Shown: one piece after another, positions 8,968 to 17,461 of the stretch
Layout of the letters: each line of letters opens with the position of its first letter
Numbering within the stretch: the first letter of the stretch is position 1
NCBI RefSeq assembly: GCF_030814955.1
Contig: NZ_JAUSWB010000003.1
Coordinates: 248,001-312,000, forward strand
DNA: 64,000 bases
DNA from: Planomicrobium stackebrandtii
GTDB taxonomy: Bacteria; Bacillota; Bacilli; Bacillales_A; Planococcaceae
Direction: 5' to 3'
Made by a program: the position numbers and the translations under genes
The notes under the pieces: generated by a model
Seen by the model: only the letters and a program-made list of their open reading frames with translations
The model's database searches: none
What the model was told of the DNA's origin: nothing

Positions 8968-9076
8968 GGAAGAAACTTCGCTACACTGAGAAGAAAGAGT
9001 GGAACGTGGCGGCTCCTGTGATAGCAGCGAAGCCGTACCTCTCGGAAAGCGTCCACCTGGAGCGATTTCTTCTTCC
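8968..9076. repeat. Degenerate Bacillales dispersed repeat (bcr/MITE-like)
   Basis: A 109-bp segment bounded by an imperfect inverted repeat (GGAAGAAACTTCGCT at the left, AGCGATTTCTTCTTCC at the right). Inside are the phrases GGCTCCTGTGATAGCAGCGA and CGGAAAGCGTCCACCTGGAG, which I recognise as worn versions of the very common Bacillales repeat (GCGGAAAGCGTCCGCCTGGAGCG). No other full copy is seen in the window. It lies between the DJ-1 terminator and the bceR-like gene and is probably non-coding; a 42-codon frame through it has no ribosome site. Confidence 0.6.
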
Positions 9077-9118
9077 ACACCTTTAATTCAATACAGATGA
9101 AAAGATTGGAATGATAAG

Positions 9119-9808
9119 ATGTTCAAAATCATGATCGTAGAAGACGATTTAACGATTGCAGGAATATTGAAAGAAGAACTGGAAAAGTGGAATTACGAAG
9201 CGTTCTTGGCAGATGATTTCAGCCGGGTGCTGGAAGAGTTCAAGTCCAAATCGCCCCAGCTGATCCTGTTGGATATTCAGCTGCCTTCCTTTAACGGCTA
9301 TTACTGGTGCCAGGAAATTCGAAAGGTTTCACAAGTGCCGATTATTTTCATTTCTTCCCGCAACGAGAATATGGACATTGTGATGGCCATTCAAATGGGC
9401 GCAGACGATTTTATTCCCAAGCCTTTCGATTTGACGGTGGCAGTTGCAAAAACGCAGGCGCTGCTCAGAAGAACCTACGATTTTAAAGAATCGGACAACT
9501 TCCTGAGTTTTAACCGGACACTTTTGAAGCCGGGCGAATCAAAGCTGTTCGTGGATGATGAGGAAGTAGACTTGACGCGCACCGAACTGAAAATTATGGA
9601 ACTCCTGTTTCTTCAAAAAGGCGACTATGTCACAAGAGAAGAAATCATGGTCAAGCTATGGGAAGACGAATCGTTCATCGACGACAATACATTGGCTGTC
9701 AATATCGCTCGGCTGCGAAAAAAGCTCGCGAAAGCCGGTCTTGCTGATTTCATCCTGACTAAAAAGAACATCGGTTATGCATTGAATAAGGAGGCTGCTC
9801 ATGCATAG
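9119..9808 (+). CDS. OmpR-family response regulator, BceR-like
   Basis: A 229-residue two-component regulator. It has a receiver domain (acidic pair in MIVEDDL, phospho-acceptor Asp52 in LILLDIQLPSFNG, Lys in IPKPFD) and a C-terminal winged helix (about 130-225; LTRTELKIMELL, WEDESFIDDNTLAVNIARLRKKL). This is the BceR/VirR type that activates a neighbouring peptide-antibiotic transporter. The start ATG at 9119 has a weak ribosome site (GGAATGATAAG). It overlaps the kinase gene by 8 bases and is followed by ATPase and permease genes, the classic order of Bce modules. Confidence 0.88.
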   Translation: MFKIMIVEDDLTIAGILKEELEKWNYEAFLADDFSRVLEEFKSKSPQLILLDIQLPSFNGYYWCQEIRKVSQVPIIFISSRNENMDIVMAIQMGADDFIPKPFDLTVAVAKTQALLRRTYDFKESDNFLSFNRTLLKPGESKLFVDDEEVDLTRTELKIMELLFLQKGDYVTREEIMVKLWEDESFIDDNTLAVNIARLRKKLAKAGLADFILTKKNIGYALNKEAAHA

Positions 9809-10817
9809 AGAATCCAGAGGGGCTTTGTTTAAAAGTTTTCTGCTGTCGGTGCGGCCCCAGCTGTTTTTGTTTGCCGGAATGGCAATCATTTTTGGAGTGA
9901 TATACTTTTTGAACAGACAGCCGCTGAGTTTGTTTTTCTACAGCATGCAAGTGTCGGCATTTCTGCTGTTGATTTATTTGTTTATCCATTACTTTCAATA
10001 TGCCAAGCGCTATAAGCTGATCAGCAGCCTGGACCTCGTGACCGCCTCCAGCCTGGAAGATCTACAATCCATTTCCGGACCTGTTGACCGCCTCTATATA
10101 GAAAAGATGGAAACCTTGCTTGGACAGCTGCGGGAATCGGAAAATCTACATGCCGAGCGCCAAACCGATCAGCTGGATTATTTTACGTTGTGGCTTCATC
10201 AGATCAAGACGCCGATTGCTGCCATCAGCCTCTTGACCCAAAGTTCAAAGGCGGCAGAAGCAAAACAAATTTCGCAGGAATTGGTGCGCCTTGAGGATTA
10301 TACGCACATGGCGCTCAATTACATCAAGCTGGAAGAGTCTGGAACAGATTTGGATTTATCGCTGGTTGATGTGGATGAACTCGTTAAAAAAGCCGTCAAA
10401 AAATATTCCATCCTGTTCATCTACAAAGGCATCCGTCTCGATTATCAGCCGCTTGAAATGAAAGTGCTGTCGGACGGCAAGTGGCTGCAAAATCTGCTTG
10501 AACAGGTCTTGTCGAACAGCCTGAAATATACGCCGCAAGGAACGATTTCGATCTACCGGGATTCGGCGCATTCAGAAACGCTGATTATCGAAGATACCGG
10601 CATTGGCATCCGTTCAGAAGATCTGCCGAAGATTTTTAACAAAGGCTACTCCGGCATGAATGGCCGCCTCCATGAAAAGTCCACGGGCCTTGGCCTGTTC
10701 CTCAGCAAAAAAATCTGCCAGCGTTTAGGGCACCGCATTATGATTGACTCACTGCCGGACCAGGGAACCCGTGTTGCCATCGATATGTCGCGTGCGGATT
10801 TGCAGGTTTTTGATTGA
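9801..10817 (+). CDS. Intramembrane-sensing histidine kinase, BceS-like
   Basis: A 338-residue kinase. Two membrane helices (about 18-38 and 46-66) are joined by only a few residues, so it has no external sensor domain. The phospho-acceptor His133 lies in DYFTLWLHQIKTPIAAI, followed by N box LLEQVLSNSLKYTP, G1 box IIEDTGIGIRSEDLPKIF and G2 box KSTGLGLFLSKK. BceS-type kinases do not see the drug directly; they read the activity of the partner ABC transporter through membrane contact. The overlap with the regulator gene indicates translational coupling. Confidence is high from both sequence and context. Confidence 0.88.
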   Translation: MHRESRGALFKSFLLSVRPQLFLFAGMAIIFGVIYFLNRQPLSLFFYSMQVSAFLLLIYLFIHYFQYAKRYKLISSLDLVTASSLEDLQSISGPVDRLYIEKMETLLGQLRESENLHAERQTDQLDYFTLWLHQIKTPIAAISLLTQSSKAAEAKQISQELVRLEDYTHMALNYIKLEESGTDLDLSLVDVDELVKKAVKKYSILFIYKGIRLDYQPLEMKVLSDGKWLQNLLEQVLSNSLKYTPQGTISIYRDSAHSETLIIEDTGIGIRSEDLPKIFNKGYSGMNGRLHEKSTGLGLFLSKKICQRLGHRIMIDSLPDQGTRVAIDMSRADLQVFD

Positions 10818-11120
10818 ATATTTTGTATGTCGCTGTACCGCTCCCTTCGGAGTCTCTGCTGATTTGCTCCATATCTTTTATGAATACAGCAGGAAACTTA
10901 GGCTTGCTTTGAATTTATTCCTTCACTTAGCGCCGGCGCGTGAGGCTAGGGGAAGCGATGGATAAAAGCTGGTTTCTTTAGTTCAACGTATATAAGTCAT
11001 TAAAATTGCTCTTTTCCAAGAGATCTTACGAAACCGTAAGATTGCCTTTCTGTTTGTAAGAATAGGTACAGGCAGCCCATCCGATCCTGCCGTATGATTA
11101 AAAGCAAGGAGGGGTTGGCA
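10818..11120 (+). other. Spacer between kinase and transporter genes
   Basis: A 303-base gap. The first 150 bases look like decayed DNA with a GC-rich patch (GCGCCGGCGCG near 10930) and no supported gene. The distal part holds the inverted repeat at 11023-11042 and presumably the transporter promoter. The transporter genes are thus a separate transcription unit, as in known Bce systems. Confidence 0.5.
11023..11042. promoter_or_regulatory. Inverted repeat, probable BceR-type operator
   Basis: A perfect dyad ATCTTACG-AAAC-CGTAAGAT 79 bases before the ATPase ATG. BceR-like regulators bind palindromes built on TTAC..GTAA half-sites just upstream of the transporter promoter, and both sequence and position fit. 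The promoter itself is not certain; a TTGCCT begins at 11043. Confidence 0.55.
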
Positions 11121-11888
11121 ATGACCTTATTAGAAATCAAGAACTTAAAGAAAGTATATACAGCACGATTTTCGAATCAGCAGACAGAAGCGCTGACGAC
11201 CGTCAACTTTTCAATAGAGGCTGGCGAGTTTGTTTCCATTATGGGGGAGTCGGGCTCAGGCAAAACGACGCTGCTGAACATCATTTCCACATTGGATGAC
11301 GCGACATCAGGAGAAGTTTTTTTGGAGGGCAGCCCGTTATCGAAAATCAAAGACAAAGAGATTTCCGCATTCCGCAGAAATACACTTGGCTTTATATTCC
11401 AGGACTTTAACCTGTTGGACAATTTCACCATCAAAGACAATATCCTGCTTCCGCTGGTGCTGTCGAAAACACCGGTGAAGGAAATGGAAGAACGGCTGAT
11501 GCCGATTGTGAAAAATCTTGGAATTGAAGCCCATATCGATAAGTTTCCTTATGAAGTTTCAGGCGGACAGAAACAGCGGGTTGCGGTGGCGAGGGCTTTG
11601 ATCACCCAACCGAAAATCATTTTGGCGGATGAACCGACAGGAGCACTCGATTCGAAGGCTTCCCAAAACCTGATGGAAATTCTTAAAGGCATTAACGAAG
11701 CCGGCCAGACGATTTTGATGGTGACGCACAGTGCACAGGCAGCGAGCTTTTCTAACCGCATCCTCTTTATCCGGGATGGGGCAGTTTACCATGAGATATA
11801 CCGGGGCGACGCGCCAGCTGAACAATTTATGGACCGCATTTCGAAGTCGCTGAAAGTCTTGTCCAGCCGGGGTGAGCAGGATGAATAA
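11121..11888 (+). CDS. Bce-type ABC transporter ATP-binding protein
   Basis: A 255-residue MacB/LolD-class ATPase. Walker A is GESGSGKTTLLN (about 40-51), the Q loop lies in GFIFQDFNLLD, the signature is VSGGQKQRVAVARAL, Walker B is IILADEPTGALD and the switch His lies in ILMVTHS. It powers the BceB-like permease, which frees lipid II-cycle intermediates from bound peptide antibiotics. The ATG at 11121 has AAGGAGGGG upstream, better than the ATG at 11094. Its last bases overlap the permease start, so the two are translated together. Confidence 0.88.
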   Translation: MTLLEIKNLKKVYTARFSNQQTEALTTVNFSIEAGEFVSIMGESGSGKTTLLNIISTLDDATSGEVFLEGSPLSKIKDKEISAFRRNTLGFIFQDFNLLDNFTIKDNILLPLVLSKTPVKEMEERLMPIVKNLGIEAHIDKFPYEVSGGQKQRVAVARALITQPKIILADEPTGALDSKASQNLMEILKGINEAGQTILMVTHSAQAASFSNRILFIRDGAVYHEIYRGDAPAEQFMDRISKSLKVLSSRGEQDE

Positions 11889-13863
11889 CCGTTTTTTCTC
11901 ATCGCTGGCATTGCGCAACATCAAATCAAATAAACAATTGTACATTCCGTATTTACTGTCTTCAATCACTATTATCATGATGTTTTACTTGATGGCTTCT
12001 TTATTGGACAATGAATTCGTGCAGGAACGATCAAGTTCTTTGTCCCCGTTATTTGTGCTGGGTACGGTAGTGATCGGCATTTTTTCGGTCATCTTCATTC
12101 TTTATACAAACAGCTTTCTCATTAAAAGGAGAAAAAAAGAAATTGGCCTGTATGGCATTTTAGGGCTTGAGAAAAAGCATGTAGCGAAAATCTTGTTTTT
12201 TGAAACAGTTTTCACGAGCATTTTAAGTATTGCCGCAGGACTGGTGGGCGGGTTGATCTTTGGACGGCTGTTTTTCATGCTGCTAAATTACATGGTCAGG
12301 TTGCCTGTAGACATTATTTATTCGACGTCGAGCTTGATAGTACTGGCCACGGTCGGTTTGTTTCTGGCAATTTTCGGCATCACCTTTTTATACAATGTCA
12401 GCCAGTTTACTTTTGCCAATCCGATCAAGTTGCTGAAAGGAAAGCAGGAAGGGGAAAAAGAACCGAAAGGCTCGATTATCCTCTTTATCCTGTCACTTGT
12501 TTTTTTAGCTTGGGGCTATGGGATTTCCGTGACGATTCCAGATCCACTCGAAGCCATTACAAAATTTTTCCTGGCAGTGCTGCTGGTGATCATCGGCACC
12601 TACTTATTGTTCATTTCGGGTTCCATCTTTATTTTGAAAGCCTTAAAGAAAAACAAACAGATTTATTACCGCCCTGGCGCTTTTATTTCCATCTCTGGCA
12701 TGCTTTACCGCATGAAGCAGAACGCCGTCGGGCTCGCAAACATTTGCATCCTGGCGTCGATGGTCATTATTGCGGTTTCGACGACTTTAACCATTTTTAT
12801 CGGGGCAGAGGAAACTTTGGAAAACCGCTTTCCATACGAAAACAACATGACCCTTTTCGGGGATGTCGAAGATGTCGAGGAAATGAATACGCGCTTTTTC
12901 GAACTTCAGGATCGAGTTCAGAACACCGTCAATGCTGAAGGGCTGGAAGTGACAGAAAGTGAGAGTTACCGGTACGCGACTTTCTTTGGCGGGGTGCAGG
13001 GCAATGAATTTGTTTTTGATGAAAGTTATGCAGACCAAGAAAATCCGACCGTTCTGATGGTTCTTCCGCTTGAAGATTTTAATGGGATGACGGGTAAATC
13101 CTATACGCTGGATGACGATGCAGCCCTTTATTACCATTCAACAAATGCATATACAGACAGTGAACTGACACTCGGCAATAAGACATACCGGGTGGCGGAA
13201 GTAGCCAATGAGTTCGGGGAGGATATGGATTTAGTCGAATCCATGGCGATCGTTGTGCCCGATGCTTCACATCTTCTGGAAATACAGGAAGATTTTAAAG
13301 AACAATATCCAGAAACCAACTATTTGACCATTGATGCGGAAGTCGGCTGGAATACCTCTGGCACTGAAGAGCAGAAAGAAGCATTGGCCAAACAATTCAA
13401 CGGCGAATATGGCTTGGGGGCAGGAGGCAGCAACCTTTACGACTCGCGTTTGCTTCAGCGCGAAGAATGGTATGGAATGAACGGGGGCTTCCTGTTTCTG
13501 GGGATATTCCTCGGCCTGCTGTTTACAATTGGCACTGTGTTGATCACGTATTTCAAACAGGTATCAGAAGGATTTGATGACCGGGAGAAATTCCAAATCA
13601 TGCAGAAGGTCGGCCTCGATAGGGAAACGATTCAGGAATCCACACGATCCCAGATTGTCTGGATGTTTGTGCTGCCGATTGTCATCGCTACGATTCATGT
13701 TATCTTCGCTTATCCGATTGTCCGGAAGCTGCTGCTGATTTTTGGCGTAACGAATGAAACCACTTGGCTGTTGTCATTTGTCGGTGTCGTCATCGCATTT
13801 GCGGCCATCTACTGGGTTATCTATCGCCTTACTTCAAAAACCTATTACAGCATTGTCAAATAG
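11881..13863 (+). CDS. BceB-like FtsX-type permease
   Basis: A 660-residue membrane protein with the Bce layout. There is one N-terminal helix, an FtsX block of three helices (about 55-170), further helices near 200-290, a large extracellular domain of roughly 200 residues (about 310-530, rich in acidic residues) and an FtsX block at the end. The large external domain between helices is the mark of Bce/Vra transporters and senses the peptide. I place the start at the ATG 11881 after GGGGTG; a GTG at 11872 is the alternative. A terminator at 13881 closes the unit. The antibiotic recognised cannot be told. Confidence 0.87.
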   Translation: MNNRFFSSLALRNIKSNKQLYIPYLLSSITIIMMFYLMASLLDNEFVQERSSSLSPLFVLGTVVIGIFSVIFILYTNSFLIKRRKKEIGLYGILGLEKKHVAKILFFETVFTSILSIAAGLVGGLIFGRLFFMLLNYMVRLPVDIIYSTSSLIVLATVGLFLAIFGITFLYNVSQFTFANPIKLLKGKQEGEKEPKGSIILFILSLVFLAWGYGISVTIPDPLEAITKFFLAVLLVIIGTYLLFISGSIFILKALKKNKQIYYRPGAFISISGMLYRMKQNAVGLANICILASMVIIAVSTTLTIFIGAEETLENRFPYENNMTLFGDVEDVEEMNTRFFELQDRVQNTVNAEGLEVTESESYRYATFFGGVQGNEFVFDESYADQENPTVLMVLPLEDFNGMTGKSYTLDDDAALYYHSTNAYTDSELTLGNKTYRVAEVANEFGEDMDLVESMAIVVPDASHLLEIQEDFKEQYPETNYLTIDAEVGWNTSGTEEQKEALAKQFNGEYGLGAGGSNLYDSRLLQREEWYGMNGGFLFLGIFLGLLFTIGTVLITYFKQVSEGFDDREKFQIMQKVGLDRETIQESTRSQIVWMFVLPIVIATIHVIFAYPIVRKLLLIFGVTNETTWLLSFVGVVIAFAAIYWVIYRLTSKTYYSIVK

Positions 13864-13880
13864 AGAAGAAAGAAATAATG

Positions 13881-13916
13881 AGCCGTCCAGCAGACTTGCA
13901 GTTACTGGACGGCTTT
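13881..13916 (+). terminator. Terminator after the Bce-type operon
   Basis: A perfect 9-bp stem GCCGTCCAG/CTGGACGGC followed by TTTT. Confidence 0.8.
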
Positions 13917-14065
13917 TGGCATTTCAGTCAAAGGACTGAATTTAGGCTGGAACTAAGCATATCTGACTCTTTTTGCTCAGCCTTCCGGTACCATGGAAAG
14001 TAGTAGAGGCAAAGGCTTGCATACGCCTCCAGATGGGTAAAAGAATAGCCAAGGAGGAATTTTTC

Positions 14066-15187
14066 ATGACCATTACTACACAAAGTATATTCGAACCGTT
14101 CTCTTTTACGTCCGGGCTGACCCTTAAAAATCGTGTTCTGATGGCACCGATGACAACATCGTCCTCAGATCAAAATGGCGATGTTACAGAACAAGAGCTG
14201 GTTTATTACAAGCGCCGTTCCCAAAGCGGACTGGGTGCTGTCATAACAGCCTGTGCGCATGTTGAGCCGCTTGGCGTGGGATTTCTCAACCCTTTTGGCG
14301 CAGACAGTGACGAACGGATTGACAGTCTGGCGCGCTTGGCTGCATCGATTCAAGATGGCGGCGCAAAAGCGATTCTTCAGCTTTACCATGCTGGACGCAT
14401 GTCGAACAAAGAGCTGTTGAAAGGCGAGCAGCCGGTTTCGGCAAGTGCTGTTCCGGCTCCGCGCCCCAATGCAGCAACGCCTCGTGAAATGGCGCCAGAA
14501 GAAATCGAAGCAACGATTGCTGCGTTCGGAGAAGCAACAAGGCGCGCCATTGAGGCAGGCTTTGATGGCGTGGAAATCCACGGCGCGAATACCTATTTGG
14601 TTCAGCAATTTTTCTCGCCGCACTCGAATATTCGCACCGACAAATGGGGAGGAGATGTTACAGCGCGCATGGCGTTTCCGCTGGCGGTCATCCGGTCGAT
14701 TCAGGAAGCTGTCGCCGAGCACGCCAATAAACCATTCGTGGTCGGTTATCGCATCAGTCCGGAAGAGCGGGAAGAGCCGGGCATCACGATGGATGATACC
14801 CTAGCGTTTTTGACTGCCATCGCAGACCAGGGCATCGACTATATCCACATATCCGTGGGCAAATTTTTCGGCGGATCGATCCGCTCGGAAGACAGCCGAT
14901 CGCGTGTGGAAATGATCCAAGAGCATATTGGCAAACGGGTGCCGGTAATCGGTGTAGGTGGTCTGCAGACGCTTGAACAAGTAAAGAGAGCGTTGGAAAT
15001 CACGCCGCTCGTATCGCTTGGCCATGCACTGATCATGGATCCGGACTGGTTGGCAAAAGTCAAAGGGAGCCGCGATGAGGAGATTTTCCAGGCAATCCAT
15101 TTGAGCAAAAAAGAACAGCTCGATATTCCGGAAGACCTGTGGAATATGGTCACGAATGCTCCGGGCTGGTTCCGGGTCGAAGAGTAA
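14066..15187 (+). CDS. NADH-dependent flavin oxidoreductase (Old Yellow Enzyme family)
   Basis: A 373-residue FMN TIM-barrel enzyme of the YqiG-like subgroup. Visible parts are the FMN-binding start LKNRVLMAPMTTSSSDQNG, the strand AILQLYHAGRMS, the substrate motif EIHGANTYLVQQFFSPHSN, and the C-terminal phosphate-binding VPVIGVGGLQTLEQ and SLGHALIMDPDW. Such enzymes reduce activated C=C bonds; the natural substrate is not known. The ATG at 14066 follows AAGGAGG; the frame opens further upstream (13973) but without a ribosome site. It is monocistronic. Confidence 0.87.
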   Translation: MTITTQSIFEPFSFTSGLTLKNRVLMAPMTTSSSDQNGDVTEQELVYYKRRSQSGLGAVITACAHVEPLGVGFLNPFGADSDERIDSLARLAASIQDGGAKAILQLYHAGRMSNKELLKGEQPVSASAVPAPRPNAATPREMAPEEIEATIAAFGEATRRAIEAGFDGVEIHGANTYLVQQFFSPHSNIRTDKWGGDVTARMAFPLAVIRSIQEAVAEHANKPFVVGYRISPEEREEPGITMDDTLAFLTAIADQGIDYIHISVGKFFGGSIRSEDSRSRVEMIQEHIGKRVPVIGVGGLQTLEQVKRALEITPLVSLGHALIMDPDWLAKVKGSRDEEIFQAIHLSKKEQLDIPEDLWNMVTNAPGWFRVEE

Positions 15188-15200
15188 TCCGACAACCATA

Positions 15201-15241
15201 AAAACAGCGCCACTTGGACAAGATCCAAATGGCGCTGTTTT
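15201..15241. terminator. Bidirectional terminator
   Basis: A 12-bp stem AAAACAGCGCCA/TGGCGCTGTTTT with an inner TTGG/CCAA, placed between convergent genes. Confidence 0.85.
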
Positions 15242-15245
15242 GAAG

Positions 15246-16157
15246 TTATAACGAAGAATCTGCTGTTTTTCCGGAAAGCACCCGACGTTTCCGGCCCATC
15301 AGATTGACGATCATGACTCCGCCAATTGCGATAACTCCGCCAATAAGCGACAGAGGAGTCGGCAGTTCATGCAGCCACATCCAGGCAACGAGGATTGCCA
15401 CAGCCGGTTCCAGGTAGATCAGGCTTGAAACAGAGCTGGCATTGGCCAGTGATAAAGCAGTCGCCCAAGTTACATAAGCGATTGCTGCAGGAAACAGGCC
15501 AACGTACAATGTAGCCAGATGCGCTTCCGACGTAGCTCCCTGCATGGCGGTAAACAGTCCCGGCGAGAAAATGAGAAACGGCAAAGTGCCGGCCCATGTA
15601 AAGTAGGCAGTCAGTTCAATCGCCGAATAGCGTGTCAGCAGCGGTTTTTGAAAAACAAAGAAAATAGCAGATGCAAACGCCGCGATCAATACGAGCAGGG
15701 CTCCATTTGTCAGTGTAAGAGAAGCGCCTGCAGATCCGAAAGCAATAAACAAGATGCCGATAAAGCCAATTCCAAGGCCGATCCAGCCAAGACCTGTCAG
15801 CCGTTCCTTCAAGACAAATGCCGCAATCAGCGCCGTAAAGATGGGACCGGAACCGACCAGCATGCCGGCTGTGCCGGCAGAGATTGTCTCCATGCCGAAC
15901 GTAACGAAGATGTGGTAAATACTGATGCCGATCCATCCCAATATAAGAATTCGGATGGCATCGCCTTTTTGAGGAAGGCGGAATTTCGTTCCTGGCCACA
16001 GAGCGAAAATAAGGAACAGGGCCGAAGCAATGAGGAAGCGGACGAGTACATTCTGTCCAGCATCATAGCCGCCCTGCAGGCCAACTCTTATAGCTGCAAA
16101 AGAAGAGCCCCATATTAAAACAGAGAATAATGCCAGTGAAAAAGCTTTTGCGTTCAA
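15246..16157 (-). CDS. DMT-superfamily transporter (EamA type)
   Basis: A 303-residue inner-membrane protein with about ten helices in two EamA repeats (near 5-135 and 150-290). The first begins ALFSVLIWGSSFAAIRVG and the second has VSSLIYLEPAVAILVAWM. EamA proteins export amino acids or other metabolites; the substrate is unknown. I set the start at the TTG (16157) because GGAGGA sits six bases before it; upstream in-frame ATGs lie within or before that ribosome site. It stands alone and convergent with the flavin oxidoreductase. Confidence 0.83.
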   Translation of the reverse strand: MNAKAFSLALFSVLIWGSSFAAIRVGLQGGYDAGQNVLVRFLIASALFLIFALWPGTKFRLPQKGDAIRILILGWIGISIYHIFVTFGMETISAGTAGMLVGSGPIFTALIAAFVLKERLTGLGWIGLGIGFIGILFIAFGSAGASLTLTNGALLVLIAAFASAIFFVFQKPLLTRYSAIELTAYFTWAGTLPFLIFSPGLFTAMQGATSEAHLATLYVGLFPAAIAYVTWATALSLANASSVSSLIYLEPAVAILVAWMWLHELPTPLSLIGGVIAIGGVMIVNLMGRKRRVLSGKTADSSL

Positions 16158-16296
16158 TTGATCTCCTCCATGAACCATTGATGTGGCCAATGGCTATCCT
16201 GTCTGCAGTCAGAAACAGACAAAAACTATTATATTCTTTTCCGGAGAGCATGTCTCCAGGAAGAAACGATATTGAACGGATATCTGGCTCGGTGCA

Positions 16297-17310
16297 TCAG
16301 ATAATTTTTCGTCCGCTGCGGCCAAGCGCGTAATAAATTCCATGCTGCAAGCTTTGCAGCGATTCGAAAGTCTTCAAGCTGTTCTGGGATTGTGCAATGA
16401 TGATTGCCAATTCAGGTGAAATGCCGACGAGAATGACCTCTGTTCCCAGAAGCCTGGCAGAAGCGCCGAGTTTATCGATAAGGGAAGCTGTATGCTCTGT
16501 AATATGCTGATTCAAACCGGTCAAATCAATTAGTAGGTAATGAGCTTTATGCTTCGGAAGCTCAGTCAAGGTTTTAAAGATTAAATCCTCTGTCCGCTGT
16601 TCGTCGTAGCTGCCGATCATCGGAACGACAATAATGCCTTCAAGAACGGGAATAATAGGAGAAGAAAGTTCCTTGACCAAACTTTGCAGAGCTTTTGTAT
16701 GGTCGTCGACAAGTGCTTCGAGCTTTCGGATTTGATCAGCTTCCTGTTTTCGGGACAGCTCATGAATGTTTTGCTGGACCGTCACTTCGGAAGGGAAATA
16801 TTCAACAATGCTGTAAGGGGTGTCTTCGTTCTGATATTGAATGGTTTTGTACCAGAAGTTGCTGCCGAACAAACCCGTCAAGACACCTGCATAATGGGAA
16901 GGCACAAATATGCCTTCCGCATTATTATTTTTCAGCAAGTTCATTTTGTATTCCCAATCATTCTGGATATGCATGGTAAAGGTGTTTTTTTCAACGTCCA
17001 TTTCAACAATTTCAACTTTTCCCCAACCTGCAGGTGCGTATGTATTGGAAATCCACTCGACCACGTTTGAAGTATCGATGTGCTTCATATCCTTAAATCC
17101 TTCACCCACGATGACGCCTTGGCGGAATCCGGTTGTTTCCAATACGAGCTGCGTCGCTTCAATTCCTGAGATGTCTTTGATCGTGTCAAAAAAAGTTTCC
17201 ATGGCACTTGTCCAAAAGAGTACGACGTCTCTGCCTTCAAAAAGAGCCTCTCCAGTTTCCAAATCCCACTTTAGTTCAACGCCGCCGACAATGATGCTTT
17301 TTTTGCTCAT
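16297..17310 (-). CDS. STAS-domain protein with an N-terminal V4R-like sensor (RsbR-like)
   Basis: A 337-residue cytosolic protein in two parts. The N-terminal half (about 1-190) resembles the V4R/XylR-N ligand domain (LVLETTGFRQGVIVGEGF; APAGWGKVEIVEMD). A coiled segment (about 190-215) leads to a C-terminal STAS domain (about 220-330; EGIIVVPMIGSYDEQR, HYLLIDLTGLN, GTEVILVGISPELA). STAS domains of this type form the stressosome that controls SigB, with varied N-terminal sensors. At the usual phosphorylation site the sequence reads LLIDLTGLNQHITEHTAS, so Thr residues are available. No rsbS/rsbT genes are next to it, so it would be an orphan paralogue. Confidence 0.75.
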   Translation of the reverse strand: MSKKSIIVGGVELKWDLETGEALFEGRDVVLFWTSAMETFFDTIKDISGIEATQLVLETTGFRQGVIVGEGFKDMKHIDTSNVVEWISNTYAPAGWGKVEIVEMDVEKNTFTMHIQNDWEYKMNLLKNNNAEGIFVPSHYAGVLTGLFGSNFWYKTIQYQNEDTPYSIVEYFPSEVTVQQNIHELSRKQEADQIRKLEALVDDHTKALQSLVKELSSPIIPVLEGIIVVPMIGSYDEQRTEDLIFKTLTELPKHKAHYLLIDLTGLNQHITEHTASLIDKLGASARLLGTEVILVGISPELAIIIAQSQNSLKTFESLQSLQHGIYYALGRSGRKII

Positions 17311-17461
17311 GCTATAAATTCCTCCATTTATAATGAAAAATTGGTGTAGAGAGTATTAACTTCAGACCTTGCTTTAAGTATTCCCTAGGAAGCAAAACAA
17401 TATGTCTGGTGCCAAAATTTTTTGGAAAGACTTATGGAAATGGCCCCAAAGCCAGTGAATT

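Noticed and set aside
8957..9085. A 42-codon frame through the degenerate repeat
   Set aside because: It lacks a ribosome site and is explained by the repeat.
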